From Balanoglossus misakiensis (Eukaryota > Hemichordata), in assembly GCA_040954595.2 (NCBI GenBank), contig CM082582.2, positions 9,734,001 to 9,798,000 of the forward strand: 64,000 nt of DNA. Direction: 5' to 3'. How positions within the stretch are numbered: the first letter of the stretch is position 1; each line of letters starts with the position of its first letter. The notes under the pieces are model-generated. The model ran no database searches. It was given only the letters and a program-made list of their open reading frames with translations, and was not told the DNA's origin. A program made the position numbers and the translations under genes. This document shows positions 62,601-64,000 of the stretch, piece by piece.

Positions 62601-64000
62601 CCATGGCTTGTGCAATACACTGTGCATATGAAGACCTCATCCATACATGGTCATATATTTTGTGAATAATCCTACATGTATATTATTGTGCTGTATCAAA
62701 CCTGGCAGTAAAAATCCCTATCTAAATCACACCCTCGATAGATCATGGTCTGAATAGCAAAACAAGACAACTAAAGAATAAAAACACTGACAGAATGTCT
62801 TGCCTTGCAGACTCATAATGAAGGTGGGTCACCGGCTTGGAAGCCTGTGTTTGTAGCTTTAACAGACAAAGACATACTGATGTACGACAGTGTGCCCTGG
62901 ACCAGAGAAGAATGGGCGGCGCCTTTCCAAAGTCATCCCTTGCTGGCCACAAGGTGGGTGATTTTATCACAACATATTGCACTGAACATACATGAATGAA
63001 CATTCACTTTGTGGGTGTGTTCTATAATGTACCTACATGTTTTCATTCTGTTCAAAATGGCATTTACTCCATCTTACACATTCTTTCACAGCCAGTTGTT
63101 GGCCATGCATTTGTACTGCTATGACATTTATCAGTAGATTCTAAAGATTGACATTCAATAGGATATATGCAGTTTACAACCAAGCCTCAGCCCTCAAAAG
63201 CTAGATCTGCATAAAGTCGTGTCTAGGAGCCAAGGAAGTACAGGAGACCAGCCTGAGTGTAAACACGGTAGTGGTGTGAAAATAGACACCATGCCTGAAC
63301 AGCACACGTTCCAATGCAACCCTACCCTGCCCTGCCGTGCCCCGGCTAATAGGCGCTGAATGGCCAACGGTGGCCAGCTGAAACCCGTCTTATTGCCGGT
63401 GCATACAGAAGCTTAGGTCTATCCCCCTTGGCTGGTTGCTTGACAATGGTATTGATTGCACGCTGCCCAGACTTGAGTTTTCAGCAGGGTCACAAACTCA
63501 ATCTGCCTCTGGTACAATGTAACACGAGGAGGCCGTAATGCAGTAACTGAACCGCTTTGTTTAGTGGTGTCGTTCGGGTTTCCCTGTCTCCGTGTTCATC
63601 AACGCCCGAAGACAGGGTTTGGAGTTACACAGGTGGAAGACGAGAAAAAGCTGTTACAGTTAAATATTCATAGTAAATGTAGATCAAATCATGAGACACT
63701 AGGGGCTATATCTAATTCAAACTCCAGTTTCTTTACCAAGAAGTATAGCCCCACCAAGCAGAAATCCACTTTGAAACCAATGAGAAAACAGCATGTTTGA
63801 CGTATTGCATATTTCACGGCGTTCGTGGCCGTACGGTTCAAAAATTATTTAAAACATGAGGGACAGCACGTGTGTGACCGACCCTCGTAAAAATATATGG
63901 CCCAGTTTAATAGAGCCTGCTGTAAATGTGCTGCCCTGTAACCGCATATTTTATTGATACCGTACATGTTCCAAGTTTCAGGGATAAATGCAAGTGTGTT
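50622..64000 (+). CDS. SNTB: beta-syntrophin homologue (3' end outside window)
   Basis: Three coding exons are visible: 50622-51102, 61571-61977 and 62811-62953, phases 1, 0 and 2. Exon 1 holds the first part of a split PH domain ([19 protein letters not shown]) and a whole PDZ domain. The carboxylate loop is [20 protein letters not shown], and [10 protein letters not shown] and [23 protein letters not shown] follow. Exon 2 gives [25 protein letters not shown] and WFSAIQANV, the rest of PH1. Exon 3 starts PH2 ([21 protein letters not shown], ending HPLLATR). Syntrophins are adaptor proteins that bind dystrophin or dystrobrevin and tether channels and signalling proteins to the membrane. The match is closest to SNTB1/SNTB2. 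ATG 50622 is chosen over an in-frame ATG at 50562 because homology starts there and its context (CAAAATGGCTGCGGC) is strong. The dystrophin-binding C-terminus lies beyond the right edge. Confidence 0.93.
53749..53776. repeat. poly-T followed by poly-G tract
   Basis: About 16 T then about 10 G in the syntrophin intron. Confidence 0.9.
55748..55966 (-). CDS. possible terminal exon of an unidentified minus-strand gene
   Basis: On the minus strand an acceptor (AAACACACAG) precedes about 72 codons ending in TAG. The stretch is cysteine-bearing and looks protein-like: [40 protein letters not shown]. No known domain is recognised and no upstream partner exon was found, so it could be an exon of a gene nested in the syntrophin intron, a decayed retrocopy, or chance. 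Confidence 0.25.
   Translation of the reverse strand, partial: TALTEDTGRILFYGVLCGDNMEEWRVNCGPNHIFLHQPTKPCLYCGYDLSGPRFTANDSCAVIPMNMSELPA
59081..59135. repeat. 27-bp tandem duplication
   Basis: GGCAACAGGGCATTCCTGG plus GTTCCCA-type sequence occurs twice in immediate succession. Confidence 0.8.
60547..60704 (-). CDS. possible terminal exon of an unidentified minus-strand gene
   Basis: On the minus strand TTTTTTGCAG precedes a frame of about 50 codons ending in TGA, with one hydrophobic stretch ([19 protein letters not shown]). A minus-strand frame at 61012-61197 ([17 protein letters not shown]...) could be an upstream exon, but the donor and phase do not join cleanly. Unidentified. Confidence 0.2.
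62954..64000 (+). other. third intron of the syntrophin gene (partial)
   Basis: Begins with ACAAG|GTGGGT. No further coding exon is seen before the window ends; frames here are short and without homology. Confidence 0.6.

Overview
This is a window of nuclear DNA from an invertebrate animal. Its genes are split by GT-AG introns. It has animal-specific families (syntrophin, CUB and LDLa modules, LRRCC1, linker histone), microsatellites, homopolymer C/G tracts, many ACATGTACATGT-like words and foldback DNA transposons. The protein sequences are clearly bilaterian but not vertebrate. A marine invertebrate such as a cephalochordate, hemichordate or lophotrochozoan would fit; I cannot fix the species.

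Layout. 1-13 kb is mostly non-coding, with two tRNA-derived SINE-like patches, a foldback transposon (about 5.67-8.04 kb) holding a second nested element, and one lone signal-peptide exon behind a TATA box on the minus strand (9.79-9.87 kb). 13.4-15.9 kb: RBIS (C8orf59) homologue, plus strand, three coding exons. 19.6-26.4 kb: complete LRRCC1 homologue, minus strand, 23 coding exons that join in frame to 1067 aa. RBIS and LRRCC1 lie tail to tail. 27.18-30.05 kb: a second foldback transposon with long inverted arms and a 9-bp target duplication, inserted about 70 bp upstream of the ETS site in the LRRCC1 promoter.

30.5-44.3 kb, minus strand: two paralogous secreted CUB-domain genes. Gene A (628 aa, 5 CUB) and gene B (1450 aa, 11 CUB plus one LDL-receptor class A module) were assembled here exon by exon with consistent phases. 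They share one plan: signal exon, short phase 0-1 exon, CUB lacking the second cysteine pair, CUB with ECGCCD, a 21-nt micro-exon, CUB with CCCG, then CUBs that nearly all carry CCCD. Gene B grew by tandem duplication of exon-plus-intron units. The cysteine-rich CUB variant and the array are the most novel-looking part of the window.

45.5-48.0 kb, minus strand: an intronless 828-aa multi-pass membrane protein I cannot assign to a family. 49.4-50.1 kb: an intronless linker histone H1 with a TATA box and an ordinary poly(A) signal. 50.6 kb to past the right edge: a beta-type syntrophin (three exons visible, 10.5-kb first intron, 3' end outside the window).

The genes do not form one pathway. 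RBIS (ribosome biogenesis), LRRCC1 (centriole), H1 (chromatin) and syntrophin (dystrophin complex) are ordinary cellular genes. The CUB pair is a lineage-specific secreted family. All protein identities come from recognising sequence features; no database search was run.
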